Part shown: positions 8,032-15,933 of the stretch, piece after piece
Layout of the letters: every line of letters begins with the position of its first letter
Numbering within the stretch: position 1 is the first letter of the stretch
Assembly (NCBI GenBank): GCA_002317225.1
Contig: DCIW01000083.1
Span: 1-54,402, forward strand
Source of the DNA: Prevotellaceae bacterium UBA1716
Lineage (GTDB): Bacteria; Bacteroidota; Bacteroidia; Bacteroidales; Bacteroidaceae
Reading direction: 5' to 3'
DNA length: 54,402 bases
Position numbers and translations under genes: made by a program
Notes under the pieces: model-generated
The model's input: the letters and a program-made list of their open reading frames with translations, nothing else
Database searches by the model: none
Told to the model about the DNA's origin: nothing

Positions 8032-9315
8032 ATGGGAACTATTATGAAAACATTATTCGGGGATTTATCCATCAAAGCAATCATTGCAGCAATGATTGTG
8101 ACGTTTCCGCTCTGTGCCAACGCACAGATATCCGGTACAACAATTTCGCTCGACGGCAACAAAGGTAAACTGCTCCTCTCTGAAGGTGCGGGTACTGGTG
8201 TCTATTCCGCTTTCTGGAAACACGAGCAAGCGCCAATACAGTTGGTGATGTCCAACCGTGCCGATGGCGAAAAGGCTGAATTCAACGGCACTACAGATGT
8301 AGTCCATGGAATCAACCCAGAAACAGGTCTCTTCACCACATTGCCTAACAACATGACTGTCGAGTCGGACAACAAATTGGCCATCTACAACTGGTCAACT
8401 CATTATGATTGTTCGTACTTTGCAATTATCGCTCCTAAGGGATACCGCATCTTGCGCTATATTATCGATGCTGATGTGTCGGGCAATGAAAATACTGACG
8501 ATGTGGATTTCCGTGAGTTCCACATTGCAGAACATGCAACAAAGATTGTTGACGACGAATATGCTTACAAAACAACTGCAAACGGAAGCAGTACTGTAAT
8601 CGACCGTGTGCTCGACTACTCTTCGCCACGTTTGTACTTCAAGGTTACATTTCCGTCTTCGTCTTCGCAGTATTCGTTCAAGTTCACTTCTTTCAAGGTT
8701 GTCTATGCTATTGACAAACCTTTCGAAGCATCACTCCCTAACACGATCGATGATATAGTAACCAACAAGTTTGGTTCGGGTATCATCAATCTGGGTGCGT
8801 TCAGCACTAACAGCAACAGCAAATGGACCTTCACATCGAGCAATGTGAATGCACTCTCCGAAGTGGAGGTGTACGATGTGTCGGAGAACAAAGACCTTGA
8901 TTTTACACAGGTAAACGGTTCGCCTTATTATTTCACCGCAACTAATGGTGAATACATGATGGAAGCACCAAAGCAGTTCCGTATCGTGGGTGCGAAGGTT
9001 AACTTCCTGAATGCCATCACAAGTGAACCAACTGTTGAGACAGGAAGTATTAATGTAACTACGGTTACGGGTACGCTCACATCATCTAAAACAAGTTCTT
9101 ATGCTTATTTGTGGACAGGAACAGATAAGGCTTTCACTATTACTGAGACTAATTCGAATAATAATATCAATAGTACAAACGATGATGGCGATTTGAATTT
9201 CCATTCTGGTAGTTCCGCATCAAGCACTTACACTATTGCTGCTCCTACAGGATATGTGATTACAGGATATTCGTTCGATGCTTCAAGATCGGATAATAGT
9301 AAACTGTTACGATAA
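8032..9315 (+). CDS. Sialidase, N-terminal fragment (split by frameshift)
   Basis: The first 427 residues of what is really one sialidase gene running to 12692. An in-frame ATG at 8044 gives a cleaner signal peptide (MKTLFGDLSIKAIIAAM...CANAQ). The rest is beta-rich, serine/asparagine-rich, non-catalytic sequence, probably carbohydrate-binding or structural. The frame ends at a TAA (9313-9315) just after AGTAAACTG. Reading the next frame from 9303 continues without a break (TVTITAGSNSLTVTNKVQSF) into the catalytic part. Adding one A to the AAA run at 9300-9303 would restore a single frame of about 1553 residues. No ribosomal slippery heptamer is visible, so this is a mutation or a base-calling error rather than programmed frameshifting. 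Confidence 0.8.
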   Translation: MGTIMKTLFGDLSIKAIIAAMIVTFPLCANAQISGTTISLDGNKGKLLLSEGAGTGVYSAFWKHEQAPIQLVMSNRADGEKAEFNGTTDVVHGINPETGLFTTLPNNMTVESDNKLAIYNWSTHYDCSYFAIIAPKGYRILRYIIDADVSGNENTDDVDFREFHIAEHATKIVDDEYAYKTTANGSSTVIDRVLDYSSPRLYFKVTFPSSSSQYSFKFTSFKVVYAIDKPFEASLPNTIDDIVTNKFGSGIINLGAFSTNSNSKWTFTSSNVNALSEVEVYDVSENKDLDFTQVNGSPYYFTATNGEYMMEAPKQFRIVGAKVNFLNAITSEPTVETGSINVTTVTGTLTSSKTSSYAYLWTGTDKAFTITETNSNNNINSTNDDGDLNFHSGSSASSTYTIAAPTGYVITGYSFDASRSDNSKLLR

Positions 9316-12300
9316 CTGCAGGAAGTAACTCATTAACTGTTACAAATAAAGTACAATCATTCAGCGTCAGTGACTTGGAAGATTCTTCTACTTCTTTCAC
9401 TGTTGCTGGTAATAATGTGCCAGTTCTTTTCGACAACTTTACGATTAGCTATAAGTCGGCAAGTTCTGGATCTTCAGAATCAACCACTCCAACTCTCACG
9501 GTCACTTGCAATGAAAACATTTCGGCTAAGACTGTGTTTGATAATCCAGTGCAAGCAAACTCTGCCACCAACTACTATCGCATCCCTGCTATAGCAAAGA
9601 CAGCAGACGGCAATCTCCTTGCCATCTCCGACTTGCGTATCGGTGGCTCGGGTGATATTGGTGCGAATAATGCCATCAGTCTTGTAGCAAAGAAGAGTGC
9701 GGATAACGGTGCTACTTGGGGCACAGAAAGCACTATCATCGCTGGTAATGGCAATGGTTTCGACTATGCTCATGGCGATGCCGCTGTAGTTGCTGATAGC
9801 GAGACTGGCAAGATTATCCTTCTTACAGCATCAGGCGAGACTGGTTATAGTAATGGTGGTGTGCAGCTTGGACAGTATTATAGCACAGATAACGGCGCTA
9901 CTTGGACTGGAGGCGAAATTACTTCTGCCATCACGTCTGCATTTACTGCAGCAGGCCTTACAGTAGAGAAGAAGTTCTTCACAAGCGGACGTATCATCCA
10001 GAGTAAGAAGGTGAAGGTTGGCACAAGCTATCGTATCTATTCGGCAATGTGTACGGGCAACGGTAGCATCGTGATGTATTCGGACGACTTCGGTGAGAGT
10101 TGGGCAGTCCTTGGAAGCCAAGTTGCATACTCTGGTGGCGACGAGACAGTGCTCGAAGAACTTCCAAATGGCGACCTCCTTCTCAGTGCCCGTTTGAGTG
10201 GAATGGGTCGTGGCTTTGCAGTTTACAATTATAGCAGCTTGACTGAAGGCACAGGTGCTTGGAACGCAACTACTGCTACAGGCATCGCTACAGCCACAAA
10301 CTGCAATGGTGAGATGCTCCTCGTTCCTACTAAATATAATAATGTATATGTGCTTCTCCATTCAGTAGCTCTTTCTGGTCGCGAAGATGTGACTATCTAC
10401 TACAAGATTATTGACAATTCATCATCTACTAAAGCATACAACACTCCATCATTCTACCAAAGTGGTTGGGAAGTGTTCAAGCAGGTAAGTTCAACTACTT
10501 CTGCATACTCTACAATGGTGCTCGATACAAATGGTAATGTCGCATTCCTCTATGAGGAAAGCCTTAACGGTGGATATGACATTGTGTTCAATTCGTTTAA
10601 GGTGGATGTCGCAGTGCCTACCACAGCATCATCATATACTGCATCGCTCTATGATAAGAGAGGTGAGGAAATCGAGGTGACTGAGACAGTTGAGTACACT
10701 TCGACACTTGAACTTACCGACCTCAACAATGATGCTATCAAGTTCAGCATCGATGGTCTTACTGATGGCCAGAAGGCACTCTTCAACATAGAACTCGACC
10801 TCCTTCCACTCGACCCACATATCCAGACAATCAACGTGTCAGTTAAGGCGGGTGAGCAAGTGTATAATCGTATTGTGAGCTCTCTCGACTATGAATTCAG
10901 CGATGATGGCGAGCCTCTCGCAATCGCTGTCAGCGACGAAGACTATGTGAAGGACGGTAGCATCCTCTTCTTCCAAGATGCCTTCAATGAGAATGAGAAT
11001 TCCACTAATATAGGAAATGGAAAGTCGAACTTCTTCCTCATGGGTAGTGTGTTTGATATGTACACTCGTGATGACAATAAAACGTATGACTCGGGTCTCC
11101 GCATGTACAAGTCGCCTCTGCCATCTAAGGGTGATGAAGGCTATCCAACTCAGGAATCAACTTGGAACTCTACTTACCTTATGGGGGCAAATAAGATTCC
11201 ATTTACCAATATTGACAAATTCAGCACTACTGAAGGACCTGACGAACTGTTGGAAACTGATTTGTTGGCACGAGTGACTGCTGCTGGCATGAACTATGAC
11301 CTCGAATCGGGTGTGCTCGATCCAAAGAAATTCACCGAAGCTGCCGACAACACACTTAATGTTTACATCTACTCATGTGATATTCCTGTTTACAATATTA
11401 CTCCAAATCTGCACATCGCTTATCGTTTCTACGATGTGAAGGCTAAGCTTAATGTTGTGAATGAAGAGCCAGATGTGGAAGTGATACCTATTTATACTAG
11501 TACGCTTAAGGGCGCAAACAACAAGAATGATGCTATCAAGGCAGATAAGGCTGTAGATGCAAGCCACTCGTTTGTTGGTGTCAAGGTGAAATCTAAACTT
11601 CCTGAAGGAGAGACAGGTGATGTTCTTGGCCACCTCAATTCGGCAGAGATTATCGAAGCAATCGAGGCTGCTATGGCAGATTATGCATACGCTTCGGATG
11701 ATGTCTTGAGAGGCATTCTCTATGTGGATATGTCTGAACTCAATAGTGTGACAACTCGTGAAGGAGAAAATCCATGGGATGCATTCCACAATGGAACAGC
11801 AGACAACTGCTTGTACTTCATGCCTTCAGGATTCAACCGAAATGTGGAGAACACCATCAAGGGTGGCGAAGGAGGTCAGGCTCTCGGCAATATCATCATC
11901 AAGGATAAGCAGCCATTCTACACTCCTTACAACTTCAAGACTGGTACTTATAATGCTATTTACAATCGTGAGATTACGGGTGGTACAAGCACAACGACTG
12001 TTAGTCAGAGCACTCTTGTTCTTCCATTCGATGTGACTCTCGACGATGGTAAGGCAACGGATGCCAAGAACGACGAAGCTACTGAATACATCACCTATTA
12101 CTCTCTTGGTGAACTCGGAGAGAAGGCTTCGACAAACGGTAAGGTTTGGGGCGTAAGCGCAACTTCTGTCACTGCCAAGGTGGCTAAGGCAAACACTCCT
12201 TATCATGTCTCAACTGAGAATCCACAGGCTACTTGCTCATTTGCTGTTAAGCAGGTGAATGCAAACTTTGCTAAGTCAACTAATAATACTGATGGTAGCG

Positions 12301-12692
12301 TTTACGAATACACAGATGCATCGACAAGCGACTACTGGAAGTCATACGGTTCGTACTGTGGTGAGGCGGTTGCAAAGACCGGTGTTAAGTCTGGTGAGAC
12401 ATTCTACTATTCGAAAGACATGTATTGGAGATCGTCGGCACTTACCGCTGATAAGTTCTACATACTTCCATTCAGAGCATACTTCGAGAGTATCGGTAGT
12501 GTTCCTGCTGGTGTTAAGACCTTCTCTGTATTCCTCGAAGAATACAACGATGCTACTGGTGTGGAATCGGTTGAAACTGTTGATGCTGTTGGTTCTACTG
12601 ATGTTTATAGTCTCCAGGGCATTAAGGTAAATACTCAAGGTTTGAAGCGTGGTATTTATATCGTTGGTGGTAAGAAAATGTATGTCAAATAA
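9303..12692 (+). CDS. Sialidase (GH33), catalytic and C-terminal fragment
   Basis: Continuation of the frame starting at 8032; it has no signal peptide of its own. The catalytic domain begins near 9570 with YRIPAI, the FRIP-type motif holding the first arginine of the triad, then ISDLRIGGSGDIG with the likely acid/base aspartate. Asp-box repeats follow (SADNGATWG, STDNGATWT, SDDFGESWA), as expected for a six-bladed exo-alpha-sialidase that cleaves terminal sialic acid from host glycans. Beyond about 10620 come unrecognised beta-rich domains, a TLVLPFDVTLDDG segment related to the protein at 4246, and the sorting-like tail YSLQGIKVNTQGLKRGIYIV then GGKKMYVK. A 57-residue MKKTY peptide follows after 19 nt. 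The family is sure; whether the gene works depends on the frameshift. Confidence 0.85.
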   Translation, partial: TVTITAGSNSLTVTNKVQSFSVSDLEDSSTSFTVAGNNVPVLFDNFTISYKSASSGSSESTTPTLTVTCNENISAKTVFDNPVQANSATNYYRIPAIAKTADGNLLAISDLRIGGSGDIGANNAISLVAKKSADNGATWGTESTIIAGNGNGFDYAHGDAAVVADSETGKIILLTASGETGYSNGGVQLGQYYSTDNGATWTGGEITSAITSAFTAAGLTVEKKFFTSGRIIQSKKVKVGTSYRIYSAMCTGNGSIVMYSDDFGESWAVLGSQVAYSGGDETVLEELPNGDLLLSARLSGMGRGFAVYNYSSLTEGTGAWNATTATGIATATNCNGEMLLVPTKYNNVYVLLHSVALSGREDVTIYYKIIDNSSSTKAYNTPSFYQSGWEVFKQVSSTTSAYSTMVLDTNGNVAFLYEESLNGGYDIVFNSFKVDVAVPTTASSYTASLYDKRGEEIEVTETVEYTSTLELTDLNNDAIKFSIDGLTDGQKALFNIELDLLPLDPHIQTINVSVKAGEQVYNRIVSSLDYEFSDDGEPLAIAVSDEDYVKDGSILFFQDAFNENENSTNIGNGKSNFFLMGSVFDMYTRDDNKTYDSGLRMYKSPLPSKGDEGYPTQESTWNSTYLMGANKIPFTNIDKFSTTEGPDELLETDLLARVTAAGMNYDLESGVLDPKKFTEAADNTLNVYIYSCDIPVYNITPNLHIAYRFYDVKAKLNVVNEEPDVEVIPIYTSTLKGANNKNDAIKADKAVDASHSFVGVKVKSKLPEGETGDVLGHLNSAEIIEAIEAAMADYAYASDDVLRGILYVDMSELNSVTTREGENPWDAFHNGTADNCLYFMPSGFNRNVENTIKGGEGGQALGNIIIKDKQPFYTPYNFKTGTYNAIYNREITGGTSTTTVSQSTLVLPFDVTLDDGKATDAKNDEATEYITYYSLGELGEKASTNGKVWGVSATSVTAKVAKANTPYHVSTENPQATCSFAVKQVNANFAKSTNNTDGSVYEYTDASTSDYWKSYGSYCGEAVAKTGVKSGETFYYSKDMYWRSSALTADKFYILPFRAYFESIGSVPAGVKTFSVFLEEYNDATGVESVETVDAVGSTDVYSLQGIKVNTQGLKRGIYIVGGKKMYVK

Positions 12693-12711
12693 TTAATAAA
12701 AGGAAATGATT

Positions 12712-12885
12712 ATGAAGAAAACATATATTTGTCCAGTAATTAAGGAATCTGGCTGCTCATTCCGTACCCATCTTCTTGGAGCGAGTGACGAGTCAAATTG
12801 GGCTGATTCAAGGAAGCGTGGTTCATTCAGCGAAGGCGATGCTTACGAATCATCTTCTAATGGATTCTACGAAGGTTATAACTGA
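12712..12885 (+). CDS. MKKT-type short peptide (57 aa)
   Basis: A 57-residue frame starting MKKTYICPVIKESGCSFRTH and carrying LLGASDESNWADSRKRGS before an acidic, tyrosine-rich end (EGYN). It lies 19 nt after the sialidase stop, preceded by AAAAGGAAATGATT, and ends 26 nt before a hairpin terminator, so it is co-transcribed with the sialidase. It shares layout and position with the peptide at 5076-5255. No signal peptide. Function unknown. Confidence 0.7.
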   Translation: MKKTYICPVIKESGCSFRTHLLGASDESNWADSRKRGSFSEGDAYESSSNGFYEGYN

Positions 12886-12911
12886 TCGTAATAATCGATA
12901 AAAATAAGTAT

Positions 12912-12941
12912 GGGGGGCATGTCAAGTTTGATATGCCCCCC
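12912..12941 (+). terminator. Intrinsic terminator after the sialidase operon
   Basis: GGGGGGCAT pairs with ATGCCCCCC across a 12-nt loop, followed by TTATGTTTGTTT. Confidence 0.8.
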
Positions 12942-12949
12942 TTATGTTT

Positions 12950-13480
12950 GTTTATAATTACAATTATTCAAGTTCTTTACTTCTTAAGAATAAGATGGAG
13001 AGTTGATGATTTTATTTTTGATTTTTGTTTGGATGTCGAGCCCGTAGGGCGATCCTTCTTTAATGACTCCATAAAGCGACGCACTGGAGCGCATTTTATG
13101 TTAAGATTTTAGTTTTGGGATTTTGTGTGAAATCAAACTTCTGCTATAAGTATTATTACGCAACCTCTAGGTTGCTGGAACTGAAACAAATTAATATAAT
13201 TAGAACCGATAGCTCGACGAAGTCAATAATTACCGCATCAAAGATGCTTGGGCCATAAATTTATTATAATTTGTGAATTAAATTATTCTAATTAGGATAA
13301 TTTATTTCAGTAAAGACTTGCGCCAAGCAAGACGTCAATATTAGCTAATGTATTCACTTTGTTTTTGTTTGAGATATTGTGGTTGAATGACTTACAAAGT
13401 TATCAACAGTTGGGGTGGGGAGGTGTTGATAAGTTTTTGAAAAAAAGATGGGGAAATTGTTGGTAAGTTTGAAAAAAAAA
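12950..13480. other. Intergenic region with an inverted TTATCAACA pair
   Basis: No gene is visible in this AT-rich stretch. Its clearest structure is TTATCAACA at 13400-13408 facing TGTTGATAA at 13424-13432 across a G-rich 15-bp centre. The nonamer resembles a DnaA box, but one inverted pair is weak evidence for an origin. It may equally be an operator for the accessory genes that start downstream at 13627. Minor palindromes (GCAACCTCTAGGTTGC near 13160) are also present. Confidence 0.4.
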
Positions 13481-13483
13481 TCG

Positions 13484-13491
13484 TACTTTTG
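13484..13491 (+). promoter_or_regulatory. Promoter -7 box for the accessory genes at 13627
   Basis: TACTTTTG fits TAnnTTTG. The predicted leader of about 130 nt contains two consecutive hairpins. Confidence 0.6.
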
Positions 13492-13498
13492 CAGTCGG

Positions 13499-13549
13499 AT
13501 TTTGAGAAACAAAATCGGTGGTGATTCTGAGGACTTCGCCACCTTTTTT
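13499..13549 (+). promoter_or_regulatory. Leader with tandem hairpins ending in a T-run (possible attenuator)
   Basis: A first hairpin pairs GGATTTTG with CAAAATC around 13500-13516. A second, 13517-13543, pairs GGTGGTGA with TTCGCCACC and is followed directly by six T, the form of an intrinsic terminator. It sits between the promoter and the first gene, so it could terminate transcription early unless relieved. A similar promoter-hairpin-T arrangement precedes the antirepressor gene at 14567. Confidence 0.5.
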
Positions 13550-13626
13550 GCCCTTAAGTCCAAATTTAGAGTGTATAAATTATTATTAATCAATCAATTA
13601 AAGAATCTTTTAAAACCAAAAAGACA

Positions 13627-13875
13627 ATGAAACTAGATTTGCAAGACGACGATGTGCAGACCCTTATGGTGATGGCAAAGACCATTGAGGAAGCACGCAA
13701 GCAGGGCTACGACGAAGGGTATGCCAAAGGGGTGCAAGTGACTAAAATGACGCTTATCCAACAGTTGACGAATATGGGGCAGTTAGCCGAAAGTTCGATG
13801 GTGGTGAATATCGTCAATGGGGCTCAGTTTGACCAGCTGCTGCTCAGTAACCACGGCTTGGTGAAGCATCAGTAA
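13627..13875 (+). CDS. Hypothetical small accessory protein (82 aa)
   Basis: An 82-residue soluble protein, unrecognised. It is acidic at the N-terminus (MKLDLQDDDVQTLMVMAKTI), then has a helical, charged segment with EARKQGYDEGYAKG, suggesting a short coiled or helical fold. No signal or membrane segment. It opens the accessory cluster and is followed after 21 nt by a second unknown gene with a strong Shine-Dalgarno, so the two are probably co-transcribed. Its place before an antirepressor and a primase-helicase suggests a phage- or plasmid-type accessory function; nothing more can be said. Confidence 0.6.
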   Translation: MKLDLQDDDVQTLMVMAKTIEEARKQGYDEGYAKGVQVTKMTLIQQLTNMGQLAESSMVVNIVNGAQFDQLLLSNHGLVKHQ

Positions 13876-13896
13876 AAAAGAAAGGAGATTAGGATT

Positions 13897-14349
13897 ATGA
13901 CTGAGGAAAGCAAAATGGCATTTCTTGCCGAACTGTTGCGTAATGGTGGTGTTGGGCAACTCTTCATGGACAATCATGGGGAGGTGTCGTACAATAAGAA
14001 CGTGTATGCGGGTACGAAGGCGGAGGAAGATCTGCTTGCGAAGCACGAGAGGATGCTCTCTATCATCAAAAAGAGTTACGAGGCGGGGCTTTGGTGGGCA
14101 AGCACTGCGTGGTGCGTGGTTTACCGCTTGTACTGCAAGGCGACGAACTACAGTGGGAACTTTACCGCATTCGAGCGGGAGGTGAAGGGATGGAATCTTG
14201 GCATCGAGAAGGAGTTCGAATGTAAGGCGGACAATTTCACTAAACCGCTGCGGAAGAATCCGCTGCTTGGCTCGGCTGATGACTGGGAAAGGCAGGGAGT
14301 GGATGCACGGATGGTGGCATTGGGAAGGTACATTGAGGATAGGATGTGA
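13897..14349 (+). CDS. Hypothetical accessory protein (150 aa)
   Basis: A 150-residue soluble protein, unrecognised. It contains a glycine-poor helical start (MTEESKMAFLAELLRNGGVG), a tryptophan/tyrosine-rich middle (SYEAGLWWASTAWCVVYRLY) and a C-terminus ending ARMVALGRYIEDRM. The hydrophobic middle is too interrupted to be a transmembrane helix. The start is marked by AAAGGAG at 13881-13887, nine bases before ATG. That strong Shine-Dalgarno is unusual in this genome, where other genes lack one, and may reflect foreign origin. It lies between the 82-residue unknown and the antirepressor. Confidence 0.6.
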   Translation: MTEESKMAFLAELLRNGGVGQLFMDNHGEVSYNKNVYAGTKAEEDLLAKHERMLSIIKKSYEAGLWWASTAWCVVYRLYCKATNYSGNFTAFEREVKGWNLGIEKEFECKADNFTKPLRKNPLLGSADDWERQGVDARMVALGRYIEDRM

Positions 14350-14455
14350 GAAGGGACGGAGGAAAAAGTTCCGGTCAATGTGCAGAAAAACATTCCGAAG
14401 TTCCGAAAAACATTCCGGTCGCCGGAACATCTTTGGTGGTGGATATTTTAGTTCT

Positions 14456-14509
14456 TAAATTTGCACTCGAAATCAGTGGTCAACTGGTTTCGGGTGCTTT
14501 TCTTTTGTT
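14456..14509 (+). promoter_or_regulatory. Promoter and hairpin leader before the antirepressor gene
   Basis: TAAATTTG at 14456-14463 is a -7 box. Directly after it, GCACTCGAAA (14463-14472) pairs with TTTCGGGTGC (14488-14497), followed by TTTCTTTTGTTT. The hairpin plus T-run looks like an intrinsic terminator. It could end transcripts coming from 13627-14349 or act as an attenuator for the gene at 14567. The predicted transcription start falls inside the left arm, which weakens the attenuator reading. Confidence 0.5.
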
Positions 14510-14566
14510 TAGGGCCCAGACGGAAGGGAGCATTCTTGGTTTTTACATTTAATAAAAAAAAGGTAT

Positions 14567-15316
14567 ATGAATGCTGAAATTCAAATTTTCGATGATGCTA
14601 ATTTCGGAAAACTCCGTGGCATGAATATCGATGGCGAGGCTTGGTTGATGGCAACTGATGTGGCTCGCAGACTTGGTTACACAAATCCTCAGAAAGCTAT
14701 CCGCGACCATGTTGATGAGGATGATAAAAGGACAGAACGAATCGTTCACCCCTCAGGTGGAGCACAGCAGACACTGATGATAAACGAATCCGGACTTTAT
14801 TCGTTGGTGTTGTCAAGCAAACTATCTCAAGCTCGCGACTTCAAGCATTGGGTGACAAGCGAGGTGCTTCCTCAGATTCGCCAGACGGGCGGTTACATTC
14901 CAATTCAGCAGGAGGACGATGAGAAAACTATCCTGGCTAAGGCGATGCTTATCTGCCAGAAGACGATTGAGGCGAAGGATGCTCTCCTTGAGGCACAGCG
15001 TCCGATGGTGCAGTTTGCGGAGGCAATCAGTTCGAGCGACGACAGCATCTTGATTCGCGACTTGGCTAAGTTGTTGGCTCAAAACGGTATTCCGGTTGGT
15101 CAGACAAGGCTCTTCAGTTGGTTGCGTAAGCATGGGTATCTCTTTCAGCGTGAGACTCGTCCGATTCAGATTTGGGTGGAGCGTGGCATCTTCGACACGA
15201 ATGTGAGTCTTGTGCAGACGCATCATGGCAAGAGGGAGCGTATCACGACCAAGGTGACGGGCAAGGGTCAGCAGTACTTTGTCAGTGGATTCCTTTCGGG
15301 TAAGTTCGTGATGTGA
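14567..15316 (+). CDS. Phage-type antirepressor (BRO-N plus KilAC-like)
   Basis: A 249-residue soluble protein. Residues 1-110 match the BRO-N domain: GKLRGMNIDGEAWLMATDVA, RRLGYTNPQKAIRDHVDEDD, then INESGLYSLVLSSKLSQARD and FKHWVTSEVLPQIRQTGGY. Residues about 125-249 form the C-terminal antirepressor (ANT/KilAC-type) half, with IRDLAKLLAQNGIPVGQTRL and FSWLRKHGYL. Such proteins bind DNA and relieve phage or mobile-element repressors. It has its own promoter and leader hairpin. It is the clearest phage-like gene in the window, but no repressor, integrase or structural gene accompanies it. Family call is firm. Confidence 0.9.
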   Translation: MNAEIQIFDDANFGKLRGMNIDGEAWLMATDVARRLGYTNPQKAIRDHVDEDDKRTERIVHPSGGAQQTLMINESGLYSLVLSSKLSQARDFKHWVTSEVLPQIRQTGGYIPIQQEDDEKTILAKAMLICQKTIEAKDALLEAQRPMVQFAEAISSSDDSILIRDLAKLLAQNGIPVGQTRLFSWLRKHGYLFQRETRPIQIWVERGIFDTNVSLVQTHHGKRERITTKVTGKGQQYFVSGFLSGKFVM

Positions 15317-15336
15317 TAGGAGGTGTTTTATTGATG

Positions 15337-15589
15337 TCACGCAGAGACGCAGAGTACGCAGAGAAGCCCCCTAAGGGGGCGAATCCAGTCAGGTAGCGAG
15401 AGGTCGCAGGCTTTGGAAGCCCCCCAGCCCCCCAAGGGGGTGTTCGCGGCAGAGATCGCTGAGACCTCCGGATTGTTATCTACATCGCAGACTCTGCGAA
15501 GTGCGGAACGCACCTCAGCCTTCTCAACTCCCCCTTTTTTTGGGGGGGGATAAAGTGCAACCTCTGCGAGCTCTGCGGCTCTGCGTGAC
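15337..15589. repeat. CAGAG-type inverted-repeat element, copy 2, with nested GC palindromes
   Basis: It begins TCACGCAGAGACGCAGAGTA and ends AGCTCTGCGGCTCTGCGTGA, inverse complements. The centre contains GC-rich palindromes at 15366-15380, 15419-15442 and near 15525-15551, of the same family as those in the DUF3987 gene. It fills the gap between the antirepressor and the gene at 15634. Confidence 0.8.
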
Positions 15590-15633
15590 GTAAAAAATTA
15601 CAGTACAGAAATTAAAATAGAATTGTAAGTTAT

Positions 15634-15921
15634 ATGGAAAAGTTAGTTCAGGTAGTTCAGGCGTTGCCTTTTCAGGAGCGCGAGTATAAGGACCGAAATG
15701 GTCAGAAGCAGATGTTTGCATCGCGTGGGTTCTTGCTCACGGATGGAGTGGATTACTTTTATGCGGAGATGACGGGCGATTATGCTCGATTGATGAAGGA
15801 TCTGTATCCGGATACGCATATTTGGCATCGTGTGCAGATGCAGATGAGTGCCCGCGAGTTTAAGGATAAGGAGGGCAATGTGCGTTATACGAATGAGATA
15901 AGAATCATTAAGTTAGCATAA
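15634..15921 (+). CDS. Small OB-like protein upstream of the primase-helicase
   Basis: A 95-residue soluble protein. It alternates short beta-prone and charged segments (LPFQEREYKDRNGQKQMFAS, FYAEMTGDYARLM, HRVQMQMSAREFKDKEGNVR) and ends in IIKLA, a pattern fitting a small OB-fold nucleic-acid-binding protein. The fold is inferred, not proven by a motif. It ends 12 nt before the DUF3987 gene and is almost certainly co-transcribed, so a single-strand-binding or loading role beside the helicase is reasonable. No own promoter box is evident after the preceding repeat. Confidence 0.6.
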   Translation: MEKLVQVVQALPFQEREYKDRNGQKQMFASRGFLLTDGVDYFYAEMTGDYARLMKDLYPDTHIWHRVQMQMSAREFKDKEGNVRYTNEIRIIKLA

Positions 15922-15933
15922 ATTTTTGAAATT

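Noticed and set aside
9295..9310. Programmed ribosomal frameshift in the sialidase
   Set aside because: There is no X-XXY-YYZ slippery heptamer or clear downstream stimulator; a missing A in a short run is simpler.
13400..13432. Chromosomal origin of replication
   Set aside because: Only one inverted pair of DnaA-like nonamers, and no dnaA/dnaN neighbours or AT-rich unwinding array.
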